Shown in pieces: positions 35,682-44,042 of a stretch of DNA of 64,000 bases. The translations under genes were made by a program, and so were the position numbers. Every line of letters begins with the position of its first letter. The first letter of the stretch is position 1. The notes under the pieces were generated by a model that ran no database searches, was not told where the DNA came from, and saw only the letters and a program-made list of their open reading frames with translations. Source of the stretch: Pedobacter petrophilus (GTDB taxonomy: Bacteria; Bacteroidota; Bacteroidia; Sphingobacteriales; Sphingobacteriaceae); assembly GCF_009674725.1 (NCBI RefSeq), contig NZ_WKKH01000002.1, positions 177,221 through 241,220 of the forward strand, written 5' to 3'.

Positions 35682-37961
35682 TTAAAGCGCCGCTTTTGCA
35701 GCAGCTTCAGCTCTGATAATGTTCAACGCACCACCAGCTTTAAACCAGTCGATTTGTTGTGCATTATAACTGTGGTTAACAGGGAACTGCTCTTCAGAGC
35801 CATCAGCATGGTGCAATACCAGGGTTAATGGTTTATCTGGTGCAAATTCTGTTAAGCCTAAGATGTCGATTTTATCATCCTCAAGGATTTTATCATAATC
35901 ATCTTTATCAGCAAAGGTTAAACCCAGCATACCTTGTTTTTTAAGGTTAGTTTCGTGAATACGGGCAAAAGATTTTACCAATACTGCACGAACACCTAAG
36001 TGGCGGGGCTCCATAGCTGCATGCTCACGAGATGAACCTTCCCCATAGTTTTCATCACCTACTACGATTGCTCCAATACTAGCGGCTTTGTAATCACGTT
36101 GGGTTGCCGGAACAGGTCCGTATTCGCCTGTTAAGCTATTTTTAACATTATCTGTTTTATCGTTGAAGTAGTTTACTGCACCAATTAACATGTTGTTAGA
36201 AATGTTATCTAAGTGACCACGGAATTTTAACCATGGACCAGCCATAGAAATGTGATCCGTTGTACACTTACCTTTAGCTTTAATTAAAAGGTTTAAGCCT
36301 TTTAAGTCTGTACCTTCCCAAGGAGTGAAAGGATCTAATAATTGTAAACGGTGAGAAGTTGGAGAAACCAAAACATCTACCGAAGAACCATCAGCAGCTG
36401 GTGCCTGATAACCTGCATCCTCTACCGCGAAACCTTTTGTAGGTAATTCATCACCAGTAGGCGGATCCAGTTTAATCTGCTCGCCTTTATCATTTGTTAA
36501 TGTATCGGTTAGTGGATTGAAACCTAAATCTCCGGCAATTGTAATAGCAGCAACCATTTCTGGTGAGGCTACAAAAGCGAAGGTATTGGGGTTACCATCA
36601 GCACGTTTAGCGAAGTTTCTGTTGAAAGAGTGTACGATTGTATTTTTTTCTGCTTTTTCTGAACCTGTTCTGTCCCACATCCCAATACATGGTCCGCAGG
36701 CATTGGTAAAGATAGTTGCATTTAAATCTTCGAAAGTTTTTAAGAAACCATCACGATCTGCTGTATAACGTACCTGCTCAGATCCCGGGTTGATACCGAA
36801 ATCAGCTTTGGTTACCAATCCTTTTGCAATAGCCTGGTTAGCGATAGATGCTGCTCTTGATAAATCTTCGTAAGAAGAGTTGGTACAAGAACCGATTAAT
36901 CCCCATTCTACTTTCAAAGGCCAGCCATTTTTTTCAGCTTCCACTTTCATTTGAGAAACAGGAGTAGCTAAATCTGGCGTAAACGGACCGTTTAAATAGG
37001 GTTCTAAAGTATCTAAATCAATCTCAATAACCTGATCGAAATATTTTTCCGGATCAGCATAAACTTCACTGTCGCCCGTTAAGTATGCTGCAATTTTATT
37101 AGCTTCATCAGCAACTTCGCTACGATCTGTAGCACGTAAATAACGTTCCATGCTTTCGTCATAACCGAAGGTAGAAGTAGTTGCACCAATTTCAGCCCCC
37201 ATATTACAAATGGTACCTTTACCGGTACAGCTTAAGTTAATGGCGCCATCACCAAAATACTCTACAATTGCACCAGTACCACCTTTTACAGTTAAAATAC
37301 CAGCCACTTTAAGAATAACATCTTTAGCTGCAGTCCAGCCGTTTAGTTTACCCGTTAATTTTACACCGATTAACTTAGGGAATTTAAGCTCCCATGGTAA
37401 GCCAGCCATCACATCACAAGCATCAGCACCACCAACACCAATTGCAACCATGCCCAAGCCACCTGCATTAACAGTGTGTGAATCTGTTCCAATCATCATT
37501 CCACCCGGGAAAGCATAATTTTCTAAAACTACCTGGTGAATAATACCTGCTCCTGGTTTCCAGAAACCGATACCATATTTATTTGATACAGATGATAAGA
37601 AATCAAAAACTTCAGCACTTTCTGTTCTGGCGTGAGGTAAATCTACTGATGCACCTTCTTTAGCCGTAATTAAGTGATCGCAGTGAACTGTAGAAGGAAC
37701 AGCAACCTGTGGGCGGCCAGCTTGCATAAACTGCAAAAGTGCCATTTGCGCCGTTGCATCTTGCATTGCAACGCGATCTGGAGCGAAATCTACGTAATCC
37801 GTTCCGCGTGAAAATGCTTTTCTAGGATCGCCATCCCAAAGGTGAGCATATAATATTTTTTCTGATAATGTTAAAGGTCTGCCAACAATCTTACGGGCCG
37901 CATCTACACGAGGGCCGAAGTTTGCATAAACCTTTTTAATCATGTCTATGTCAAAAGCCAT
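35682..37961 (-). CDS. acn: Aconitate hydratase
   Basis: 759 residues, the mitochondrial-type aconitase length. The enzyme interconverts citrate and isocitrate in the TCA cycle with a [4Fe-4S] cluster. Cluster cysteines appear in [14 protein letters not shown] and in [14 protein letters not shown]. Other signatures include [59 protein letters not shown] and [15 protein letters not shown]. The start ATG at 37961 gives the typical [13 protein letters not shown]-terminus. Its upstream region (37962-38248) contains two stacked dyads. Symbol acn is used because the acnA/B classes of Proteobacteria do not map neatly. Confidence 0.97.
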   Translation of the reverse strand: MAFDIDMIKKVYANFGPRVDAARKIVGRPLTLSEKILYAHLWDGDPRKAFSRGTDYVDFAPDRVAMQDATAQMALLQFMQAGRPQVAVPSTVHCDHLITAKEGASVDLPHARTESAEVFDFLSSVSNKYGIGFWKPGAGIIHQVVLENYAFPGGMMIGTDSHTVNAGGLGMVAIGVGGADACDVMAGLPWELKFPKLIGVKLTGKLNGWTAAKDVILKVAGILTVKGGTGAIVEYFGDGAINLSCTGKGTICNMGAEIGATTSTFGYDESMERYLRATDRSEVADEANKIAAYLTGDSEVYADPEKYFDQVIEIDLDTLEPYLNGPFTPDLATPVSQMKVEAEKNGWPLKVEWGLIGSCTNSSYEDLSRAASIANQAIAKGLVTKADFGINPGSEQVRYTADRDGFLKTFEDLNATIFTNACGPCIGMWDRTGSEKAEKNTIVHSFNRNFAKRADGNPNTFAFVASPEMVAAITIAGDLGFNPLTDTLTNDKGEQIKLDPPTGDELPTKGFAVEDAGYQAPAADGSSVDVLVSPTSHRLQLLDPFTPWEGTDLKGLNLLIKAKGKCTTDHISMAGPWLKFRGHLDNISNNMLIGAVNYFNDKTDNVKNSLTGEYGPVPATQRDYKAASIGAIVVGDENYGEGSSREHAAMEPRHLGVRAVLVKSFARIHETNLKKQGMLGLTFADKDDYDKILEDDKIDILGLTEFAPDKPLTLVLHHADGSEEQFPVNHSYNAQQIDWFKAGGALNIIRAEAAAKAAL

Positions 37962-38131
37962 CGATTTTTATTGGTTAAAAGGTAATACTTCTATTCTAAT
38001 AGCTGCGAATTTACAAAAAAAAAGCACCTCTTGCGGTCATCCTTAGATCATTGTATTATTTGGAAATATTCTAAATAAATGTAAAATAGGAATTGAGATC
38101 TGAAGCTTAGTAAGGTATTGCCATATAATGT

Positions 38132-38164
38132 CCGTTAACGAACGGTACTGTTCAATTGTGAACA
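38132..38164. promoter_or_regulatory. Two tandem dyads upstream of aconitase
   Basis: CCGTT-AACG-AACGG (38132-38145) and TGTTCA-ATTG-TGAACA (38149-38164) are both arms-of-5/6 with a 4-base centre, 18 bp apart centre to centre. They share the form TGTyCgT-n4-aCGrACA. This looks like a pair of protein-binding sites about 180 bases upstream of the acn ATG. The binding factor is unknown. Confidence 0.4.
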
Positions 38165-38248
38165 CCTGAAAAATAAAGAACCAGCATTATCTGTGTTCAT
38201 GCGATCAATAACAGCCCTCAGCTGTAATGGCATTAGAATGGCTTCTAA

Positions 38249-38899
38249 CTACAATGTTGAAAAAGTGAAACCTTTATCTGCAAAATATTTTAGAACCCGG
38301 GGTAGCGCGTATGCTAACCGGTCGAATGCTTTCAGGCTATCGTGAAATACAATAATGGAGCCATTTTCGGTATGTTTTATCACGTTTTGATAACATTTTT
38401 CGGGAGAAAGGTTAATGTCAAAATCTCCGCTGAGCACATCCCACATGATGATGTTTAGTTGGGAGTTTTGAGTTTTGAGTCTTGAGTCTGGACTTACGAC
38501 TAAAGACTTAAGACTTTTAATCTGAGATTTCTTTATTCTTCCGTAAGGTGGCCGAAAAAGATTGGATTGCGTAAGTGCCTGACACTTTAAAGTATTTTGA
38601 ATATAGGTTTCATCGTCGGTTTTCCATCCTTTTAAATGATTAAAAGTATGGTTTCCGATGGCATGTCCGTCGTTTATGACCTGTGCGTAAACGTCGGGAT
38701 GCTTAACAATATTATCACCGATGCAAAAAAAAGTAGCTTTTGCACTAAAAGCTTTTAAAGTTTTTAAAACAAAATCTGTAACATTGGGTATAGGTCCATC
38801 GTCAAAGGTCAAATAAATAACTTTTTCGGTGCGGGATTTATTCCAAAGTAATGATGGGTAATACCATTTTAGCAGAAGCGGTGATTTGATCAGGTACAT
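38249..38899 (-). CDS. Polysaccharide deacetylase (NodB/CE4) with in-frame insertion
   Basis: 216 residues. CE4 motifs: motif 1 TFDDGP (VIYLTFDDGPIPN), motif 2 HAIGNHTFNH giving the His-x3-His pair, motif 3 RPPYGR, motif 4 IIMWDVLSGDFD and motif 5 IIVFHD. It would remove N-acetyl groups from a cell-wall or capsule polysaccharide, probably at the membrane (the N-terminus is short and hydrophobic, without a clear signal peptide). Between RPPYGRIKKSQIKSLK and NIIMWDVL there are about 20 extra residues encoded by repeat-like DNA at 38456-38517; the usual spacing is much shorter. The insertion keeps the frame. It may be tolerated in a surface loop. Confidence 0.9.
   Translation of the reverse strand: MYLIKSPLLLKWYYPSLLWNKSRTEKVIYLTFDDGPIPNVTDFVLKTLKAFSAKATFFCIGDNIVKHPDVYAQVINDGHAIGNHTFNHLKGWKTDDETYIQNTLKCQALTQSNLFRPPYGRIKKSQIKSLKSLVVSPDSRLKTQNSQLNIIMWDVLSGDFDINLSPEKCYQNVIKHTENGSIIVFHDSLKAFDRLAYALPRVLKYFADKGFTFSTL
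38456..38517. repeat. Repeat-derived text inside the deacetylase coding region
   Basis: The minus strand reads AAGTCTTAAGTCTTTAGTCG then TAAGTCCAGACTCAAGACTC, then AAAACTCAAAACTCCCAAC. The same words occur as noncoding text at 35646-35672 (AAGTCTTTAGTCGGAAGTC) and 15148-15178 (CCAGACTTCGAACTCAAAAC). Here it encodes residues of the type SLVVSPDSRLKTQNSQ in frame. Confidence 0.7.
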
Positions 38900-38931
38900 T
38901 TAACTTCAAAGTTAGTAAATGCTTGTACAGA

Positions 38932-38963
38932 TTGAAATTATTAAAGTCGTTTATATAGATTTG
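38932..38963 (+). promoter_or_regulatory. Promoter of the TolC/HlyD operon
   Basis: TTG (38932-38934), 21 bases, then TAGATTTG (38956-38963), an exact TAnnTTTG. The ATG at 38974 follows 10 bases later, so the leader is very short. Confidence 0.65.
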
Positions 38964-38973
38964 AAACCAAATT

Positions 38974-40332
38974 ATGAAGATGTTTACCCAAACAAAATTT
39001 TTCGCCGGTTCTGTAATATTAGTTGCGCTTGGTTTTAGCCAAACACTTAAAGCACAGGAAGTAATAACCATACAACAAGCGGTTGATAATACCTTAAAAA
39101 ATAATCTTACCATTAAGCAGGCTCAGTTTAGTGCTGCAATAACGGATGAGAATTTAAGACAATCTAAATATGCGCTTTATCCAAATTTGACTGCAAGTAT
39201 AAATCCAAACTTAACTTTCGGACGTGGTTTGGATCAAACGACTTTTCAGGTTACCAATCAAACATCTTTATATACAAGTGGTAACTTAACTACCAATGTA
39301 GATTTGTTTCAGGGTTTTTCTAAAATCAATCAAATTCGACAAAATAAGCTGCTGTTAGCTGCTGATCAAACTAATGTTGAAAAAGTTAAAAATGATTTAA
39401 TCTTGAATGTTGTTACGGCATATCTTCAGGTACTATATAATACGGATTTAGAAAGGGCGTCTAAAGAACAATTAGATATTGCAAACAAAACTTTAACAAG
39501 AGAAAATGCATTACTCGATGCTGGTAATAAAACTCTTGCTGATGTTTCTCAGGCTAAATCACAGGTTGCGACTGCAGAACTTAACTTAACTAATGCTCAA
39601 AACGCATTGTCTATTTCCTATCTTACACTAGGGCAATTAATGGAGATGCAGCCAAATCAAAAATTCGTCGTTCAGGCACCGTTAATTGATAATGTGAAAG
39701 CTGTTCCTTCTACAGCAAGCGCTGATGAAATTTATAATAATGCATTAAATATTTTTCCCGACATCAAATTAGCAAGTTTACGTACTCAGGCAGATAAGCA
39801 AGCAATCGCCGTTGCGAAAGGGGCTTATTATCCGTCATTAAGTTTCGGGGCTGGGCTTAATACCTCCTATTCCTACCAGTTTAATTACGCCGGGGCATTT
39901 CCTCAGTCTTCTTTTGCCGACCAGATAAATCAACGTTTAGGGCAAAGTGTTGGAATGAGTTTGCAGATACCAATTTTTAATGGGTTTACAGCTCGATCAA
40001 CTGTTCGCAGAGCGAAAATTACATATCAGAATAGTTTAACGACTGAGCAACTTGCGAAAAATAATTTAAATAAAGTTATTTTTCAGGCTACAACAGATCT
40101 GAAAGCTGCGCAAAGCCGTTATGGTTCGACCCAAAATGCTTTTGACGCACAAAAAGATGCCTTTTATGTAGTTGAACAACGCTATAATGTTGGCTTGGTA
40201 AATTCCTTGGATTTCAGCACAGCGCAAACCAATAGAAATAAAGCTGAAATAGATTTTATACAGGCTAAATACGACCTTTTGTTCAGGGCAAAGGTGATTG
40301 ATTATTATTTAGGGAAACAGATAACATTTTAA
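38974..40332 (+). CDS. TolC family outer-membrane efflux protein
   Basis: 452 residues with a signal peptide (FFAGSVILVALGFSQTLKAQ). Two OEP repeats of the coiled-coil/beta-barrel type: TIQQAVDNTLKNNLTIKQAQ at the start, PNLTASINPNLTFGRGLDQTT, and the second repeat beginning DEIYNNALNIFPDIKLA. It forms the outer-membrane channel of a tripartite exporter. It is immediately followed by an HlyD-type adaptor gene (29 bases), with which it would assemble. The inner-membrane pump gene is not in the window. Confidence 0.95.
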   Translation: MKMFTQTKFFAGSVILVALGFSQTLKAQEVITIQQAVDNTLKNNLTIKQAQFSAAITDENLRQSKYALYPNLTASINPNLTFGRGLDQTTFQVTNQTSLYTSGNLTTNVDLFQGFSKINQIRQNKLLLAADQTNVEKVKNDLILNVVTAYLQVLYNTDLERASKEQLDIANKTLTRENALLDAGNKTLADVSQAKSQVATAELNLTNAQNALSISYLTLGQLMEMQPNQKFVVQAPLIDNVKAVPSTASADEIYNNALNIFPDIKLASLRTQADKQAIAVAKGAYYPSLSFGAGLNTSYSYQFNYAGAFPQSSFADQINQRLGQSVGMSLQIPIFNGFTARSTVRRAKITYQNSLTTEQLAKNNLNKVIFQATTDLKAAQSRYGSTQNAFDAQKDAFYVVEQRYNVGLVNSLDFSTAQTNRNKAEIDFIQAKYDLLFRAKVIDYYLGKQITF

Positions 40333-40361
40333 ATAACCACAAAGGAAACACATTAACAATT

Positions 40362-41696
40362 ATGAAACTGAAGCACATATTAATTACCATTGGTGTTATC
40401 ATAGCCATTTTAATCACACTGAAGCTTACTGGAGTAATCGGGGGCGATAAAACTGAAAAAGTAACTACAGAGAAAGCATCGGCAAAAACGGTTGTTGAAA
40501 CAGTTACGGCTAGTGGTAAAATCCAGCCAGAAACTGAAGTGAAATTAAGTTCTGAAGTCTCAGGAGAAGTGGTGCAATTAACGGTTAAAGAAGGTGATAT
40601 TGTAAAAGCAGGCCAGTTGCTTTGTAAGGTTCGGCCGGATATTTTACAATCAGGATACGAGCGAACAGTTGCGTCTTTTAATGCGCAAAAAGCTAGCGTT
40701 GCCGCGGCACAACAACAGCTGATACAAAATCAGGCTAATTTTGTTAACGCAGAAGCTACTTATAAACGTAATGTAGAGCTTTTTAAGAAAAAGGTAATTT
40801 CTGCGTCTGAATTTGATTCGGCAAAAGCAGCATATTTAACAGCAAAAGCAACATTAGCCAGTGCAAAAGAAAGCGTAACAGGTGCTAAATTTACGCTCGA
40901 GCAAACTGGCGCAAATGTTAAGGAAGCTGGTGCAAACTTAGCCAGAACAACCATTTATGCCCCGGCTGATGGGGTGGTTTCAAAACTTTCTATAGAATTG
41001 GGCGATCGTATTTTAGGTACCTCGCAAATGGCCGGAACAGAAATCATGCGGATTTCAAACTTATCTTCAATGGAAGTTAATGTTGATGTTAATGAGAATG
41101 ATATTACCCGTGTCAAAGTAGGAGATAAAGCATCAATAGAAGTAGATGCATTTTCAGATAAGAAATTTAGAGGAGTGGTTACTGAAATTGCCAGTTCATC
41201 AACTGCTGTTGGAACGGTAACCGCTACCTCGGTAGATCAGGTGACTAATTTCTCTGTAAAAATCAGAATCACAGAGGTTATGGAAGGAAAGCAACAGTCG
41301 ATCTTCCGTCCGGGAATGTCTGCAACGGTAGATATTGAAAGTGCCTCTCTTAACGGTTTAGCCATTCCAATTCAGGCTGTGTTTACTGATAGCGGTAAAA
41401 GTTCAGATAAGAACGAAAATACCGGGGAGAACTCTGATAAGCAAAAATCAAAATTAGCTGATAAGAAAGTTAAGCAGTTTGTATACAATTATGATGCAAA
41501 AACTAAAAAAGTTAAAAAGGTTGAAGTAACTACAGGAATTCAGAATGATCAGTTTATCATTGTTAAATCTGGTCTAAAATCCGGACAGGAAATTGTAACT
41601 GGTCCCTATTCTGCTATTCAGAATAAACTGAAGGACGGAATGATTGTAGAGAAAACGGCTAAAGACCAATTATTTAGCAAAGACGGTAAAAAGTAG
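40362..41696 (+). CDS. HlyD/MacA-like periplasmic adaptor
   Basis: 444 residues. One N-terminal membrane anchor (ILITIGVIIAILITLKLTGVI) is followed by a biotinyl-lipoyl half (VETVTASGKIQPETEVKLSSEVSGEVV), an alpha-helical hairpin (~95-190, Ala/Lys/Glu rich), the second lipoyl half TTIYAPADGVVSKLSIELGD and beta-barrel/membrane-proximal domains. A Lys/Ser/Asp-rich linker (~345-365) is present. It links a TolC channel to an inner-membrane ABC exporter. MacB-type ATPase/permease genes, which normally follow, are missing: gpsA is next. Confidence 0.93.
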   Translation: MKLKHILITIGVIIAILITLKLTGVIGGDKTEKVTTEKASAKTVVETVTASGKIQPETEVKLSSEVSGEVVQLTVKEGDIVKAGQLLCKVRPDILQSGYERTVASFNAQKASVAAAQQQLIQNQANFVNAEATYKRNVELFKKKVISASEFDSAKAAYLTAKATLASAKESVTGAKFTLEQTGANVKEAGANLARTTIYAPADGVVSKLSIELGDRILGTSQMAGTEIMRISNLSSMEVNVDVNENDITRVKVGDKASIEVDAFSDKKFRGVVTEIASSSTAVGTVTATSVDQVTNFSVKIRITEVMEGKQQSIFRPGMSATVDIESASLNGLAIPIQAVFTDSGKSSDKNENTGENSDKQKSKLADKKVKQFVYNYDAKTKKVKKVEVTTGIQNDQFIIVKSGLKSGQEIVTGPYSAIQNKLKDGMIVEKTAKDQLFSKDGKK

Positions 41697-41737
41697 TTTA
41701 TAATTAATCGCAAGAAATAGTAACTTGCAAAGGTTTG

Positions 41738-41857
41738 AGGTGTAAACTTTAGGGTTTGGGGTGTAAGGTTTAGGGTTATAGGCAATGGTCTAAATCTTAA
41801 GTCTTACACCTTTACCTTTTTTCATAATATGTTGCACCTTTTACCTTAAACCTTTTT
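41738..41857. repeat. Degenerate inverted repeat (AGGTGTAAGGTTTAGGG type)
   Basis: The left arm 41738-41776 is built of AGGTGTAAACTTTAGGGTTTG-like words. The right arm 41803-41857 is built of their inverse (CTTACACCTTTACC, CACCTTTTACCTTAAACC). It is noncoding and ends 8 bases before the gpsA ATG. Confidence 0.65.
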
Positions 41858-41864
41858 TTATAAC

Positions 41865-42863
41865 ATGGTACCTAAAATAGCGATGATAGGGGGCGGTAGT
41901 TGGGCTACAGCTATTGTGAAAATGCTATCTGATAATTCATCAGAGAAAGATATATATTGGTGGATGCGGAATGAAGTTGCGATAGAACATATCAAAAAGT
42001 TCAAGCATAATCCTCATTATTTAAGTTCGGTAGAGATCAAGTTACCCGAAGATAATATCTCCTCAGATATTGCCTGCATCATTAAATCGGCTGATTTTGT
42101 AATCTTAAATGTTCCTGCTGCTTTTTTAAAAGCGAGTTTAAATGGGATCACGGCTGAAGACTTAAAAGGAAAAAAGATTGTTTCTGCCATTAAAGGAATT
42201 GTACCGGAAGATAATTTGATTATCGGAGAATTTTTACATGAAATTTATAGTGTTCCTTACGACGATATTTTAGTGGTAAGTGGTCCGTGTCACGCAGAAG
42301 AAGTTGCTTTTGAGAAACTGTCTTACCTTACCATTGCCTGTACCAATATTCAGGTTGCATCTACCTTTGCCGCTTTCCTGAATACCAGATATATCAAAAC
42401 AAATGTTTCTGATGATATTTTCGGAACGGAGTATGCTGCAGTGTTGAAAAACATTTATGCTGTTGCCAGTGGTATTTGTCATGGTATTGGTTATGGCGAT
42501 AATTTCCAGGCGGTTCTGATTAGCAATGCCATCCGGGAAATTAAGCGCTTTGTTGATGCAGTACACCCTATTAACCGCGACATTAAAGAATCGGCCTATC
42601 TCGGCGACCTATTAGTTACGGCATATTCTCAATTTAGCCGTAACCGCACATTCGGAAACATGGTAGGGAAAGGCTACACGGTAAAATCAGCCCAATTGGA
42701 AATGAATATGGTTGCTGAGGGTTATTATGCAGTAAAATGTATGCATATTAAAAATCAGGCTTATGAAGTAGATATGCCCATTAGTAAAGCTGTGCACAAT
42801 ATTTTATATGGAAATCGTTCACCACGGATTGAGATGAAATTACTGGCAGAGAAATTAAATTGA
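41865..42863 (+). CDS. gpsA: NAD(P)H-dependent glycerol-3-phosphate dehydrogenase
   Basis: 332 residues. Reduces dihydroxyacetone phosphate to sn-glycerol-3-phosphate for phospholipid synthesis. N-terminal Rossmann motif IAMIGGGSWATAIVKML (GxGxxA), substrate-region VSAIKGIVPEDNL, VVSGPCHAEEVA (the family's SGPSFA with Cys-His variant common in this phylum), and catalytic-region AAVLKNIYAVASGICHGIGYGDN with the conserved Lys-Asn. C-terminal GNMVGKGYTVKSAQLEMNMVAEGYYAV is also conserved. Single gene with its own upstream repeat. Confidence 0.96.
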   Translation: MVPKIAMIGGGSWATAIVKMLSDNSSEKDIYWWMRNEVAIEHIKKFKHNPHYLSSVEIKLPEDNISSDIACIIKSADFVILNVPAAFLKASLNGITAEDLKGKKIVSAIKGIVPEDNLIIGEFLHEIYSVPYDDILVVSGPCHAEEVAFEKLSYLTIACTNIQVASTFAAFLNTRYIKTNVSDDIFGTEYAAVLKNIYAVASGICHGIGYGDNFQAVLISNAIREIKRFVDAVHPINRDIKESAYLGDLLVTAYSQFSRNRTFGNMVGKGYTVKSAQLEMNMVAEGYYAVKCMHIKNQAYEVDMPISKAVHNILYGNRSPRIEMKLLAEKLN

Positions 42864-43025
42864 TTTTTAACAAGGAGATCTGTCGAGCACCTTAATCCAG
42901 GCGAATTCCTTTCTACCAGTTAAATGAAAAATTCATGAAGAAAAACAAATTTAACAGTTTGTAATGCCTCGAATTAAAACAAATCAATGCGTTGTCTGTT
43001 ATCACATGAAATAAATATAAAGGCC

Positions 43026-43367
43026 ATGAAAAAGAAATTTTCAATCGGATTATTAGCGCTTGCATTAGTTGGTGGATTAACCTTCAGTGCCGGTGCACAA
43101 GAGAAAAAAACAGAAGTAGGTAAAGCATTAGATCATACGGGTAAAGCAATTGGAAAAGGAGCAAAATCAGTAGGTAATAAAACCGCTGAAGTTGCTGTTA
43201 AAGGAGGTTCGAAAGTTGCAGATAAAACCTGGAAAGGTAAAATGGCACCAGATGGCTCTGATGTGTACATCAACGCAAAAAATGAAAAGTATTACGTTAA
43301 TGCTAAAGGCGCGAAGATTTGGTTAAAACCTAGCCAGATTAAAACGAGACCAGCATCTAAAAAATAG
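43026..43367 (+). CDS. Small exported Lys/Gly-rich protein, unknown
   Basis: 113 residues with a signal peptide (SIGLLALALVGGLTFSAGAQ). The mature part is basic: a repeated KxxxKxxKxVGNKTAEVAVKGGSKVADKTWKGK-like section (helical, glycine/lysine rich), then a short C-terminal domain GSDVYINAKNEKYYVNAKGAKIWLKP with two similar YIN/YVNAK strands. The start at 43026 (MKKKFSIGLL) was chosen over an in-frame codon at 42987. I do not recognise a named family. Monocistronic, closed by a strong terminator. Confidence 0.8.
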   Translation: MKKKFSIGLLALALVGGLTFSAGAQEKKTEVGKALDHTGKAIGKGAKSVGNKTAEVAVKGGSKVADKTWKGKMAPDGSDVYINAKNEKYYVNAKGAKIWLKPSQIKTRPASKK

Positions 43368-43390
43368 TATCTGGCATATTTTTAAAGAAA

Positions 43391-43420
43391 GCAGCTCAAC
43401 GAAATGAGCTGCTTTTTTTT
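43391..43420 (+). terminator. Intrinsic terminator after the 113-residue gene
   Basis: GCAGCTC-loop-GAGCTGC (43391-43412) is followed by eight T. It abuts the stop of the convergent lipoprotein gene. Confidence 0.88.
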
Positions 43421-43421
43421 T

Positions 43422-43925
43422 CTATAATTTTAGAGAAAATATGCTTTTAATATAGAAATCATCGTCTGCCACGGAAGTTTCTAACGGCACTTCAGTCTGA
43501 TCAATAAGAAGCCGCTCTGTTTTAGTTCCGATAACTTTAACATTCATTTCCATGGGTGGACGATTGCCCAACTTTAGGAAAAAAATATTATTTCCTCCTC
43601 TTGCAATCTCGGCAAGGGTAGTGGAAAATATCTGGTTAAATGCATATGCCGTTTTCGGTGTTGAAAAAGGCGGCCTGATACTAAACTCAACAGGTTTTGA
43701 AACACCTTGAGCATCTTTATAATAAAGTTGAATCTGATCTTTAGTAAAGGCACCAGTATTTGTTGCATTTAACAAATCAGAACCATTGCTGCTTTTTATC
43801 GACAAACTAAAGTAAGCTTCTGTGACGGGGGAACAAGCACATGGCCCGCCTCCGGGATCAAGGTTCTTTTTGCAACCAATACCAATAATAAACATCACGG
43901 CGAGCGTAATAAAGACTTTTTTCAT
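43422..43925 (-). CDS. Hypothetical lipoprotein
   Basis: 167 residues. A signal peptide with a lipobox-like end (LAVMFIIGIGC, Cys18) is followed by KKNLDPGGGPCACS, so it is probably lipidated and tethered to a membrane. The mature part has alternating strands (VTEAYFSLSIKSSNGSDLL, MNVKVIGTKTERLLIDQ) suggestive of a small beta-sandwich. No family recognised. It is convergent with the preceding small exported protein. Confidence 0.8.
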   Translation of the reverse strand: MKKVFITLAVMFIIGIGCKKNLDPGGGPCACSPVTEAYFSLSIKSSNGSDLLNATNTGAFTKDQIQLYYKDAQGVSKPVEFSIRPPFSTPKTAYAFNQIFSTTLAEIARGGNNIFFLKLGNRPPMEMNVKVIGTKTERLLIDQTEVPLETSVADDDFYIKSIFSLKL

Positions 43926-43992
43926 AATTAGTTTTTTCCTTTAAACGGGGCTACTATAAATATCGCTACAAAGACTGCAGAATATACAGCAA

Positions 43993-44022
43993 AAAAAATC
44001 CCGTTAGCGTAGCTATCGGGAT
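43993..44022 (-). terminator. Terminator of rimO
   Basis: On the minus strand AATCCCGATAGC-TACG-CTAACGGGATT is followed by a run of eight T. It lies 21 bases past the rimO stop. Confidence 0.87.
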
Positions 44023-44042
44023 TGATGTAAGTATGATTATTT

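Noticed and set aside
38838..39113. 91-residue minus-strand frame between the deacetylase and TolC
   Set aside because: It overlaps the promoter and the 5' end of tolC on the opposite strand and shows no protein-like conservation pattern.
41738..41776. TTTAGGG-like words reminiscent of telomeric repeats
   Set aside because: The words are degenerate, have an inverted partner arm and sit between bacterial genes; nothing else suggests a telomere or linear end.
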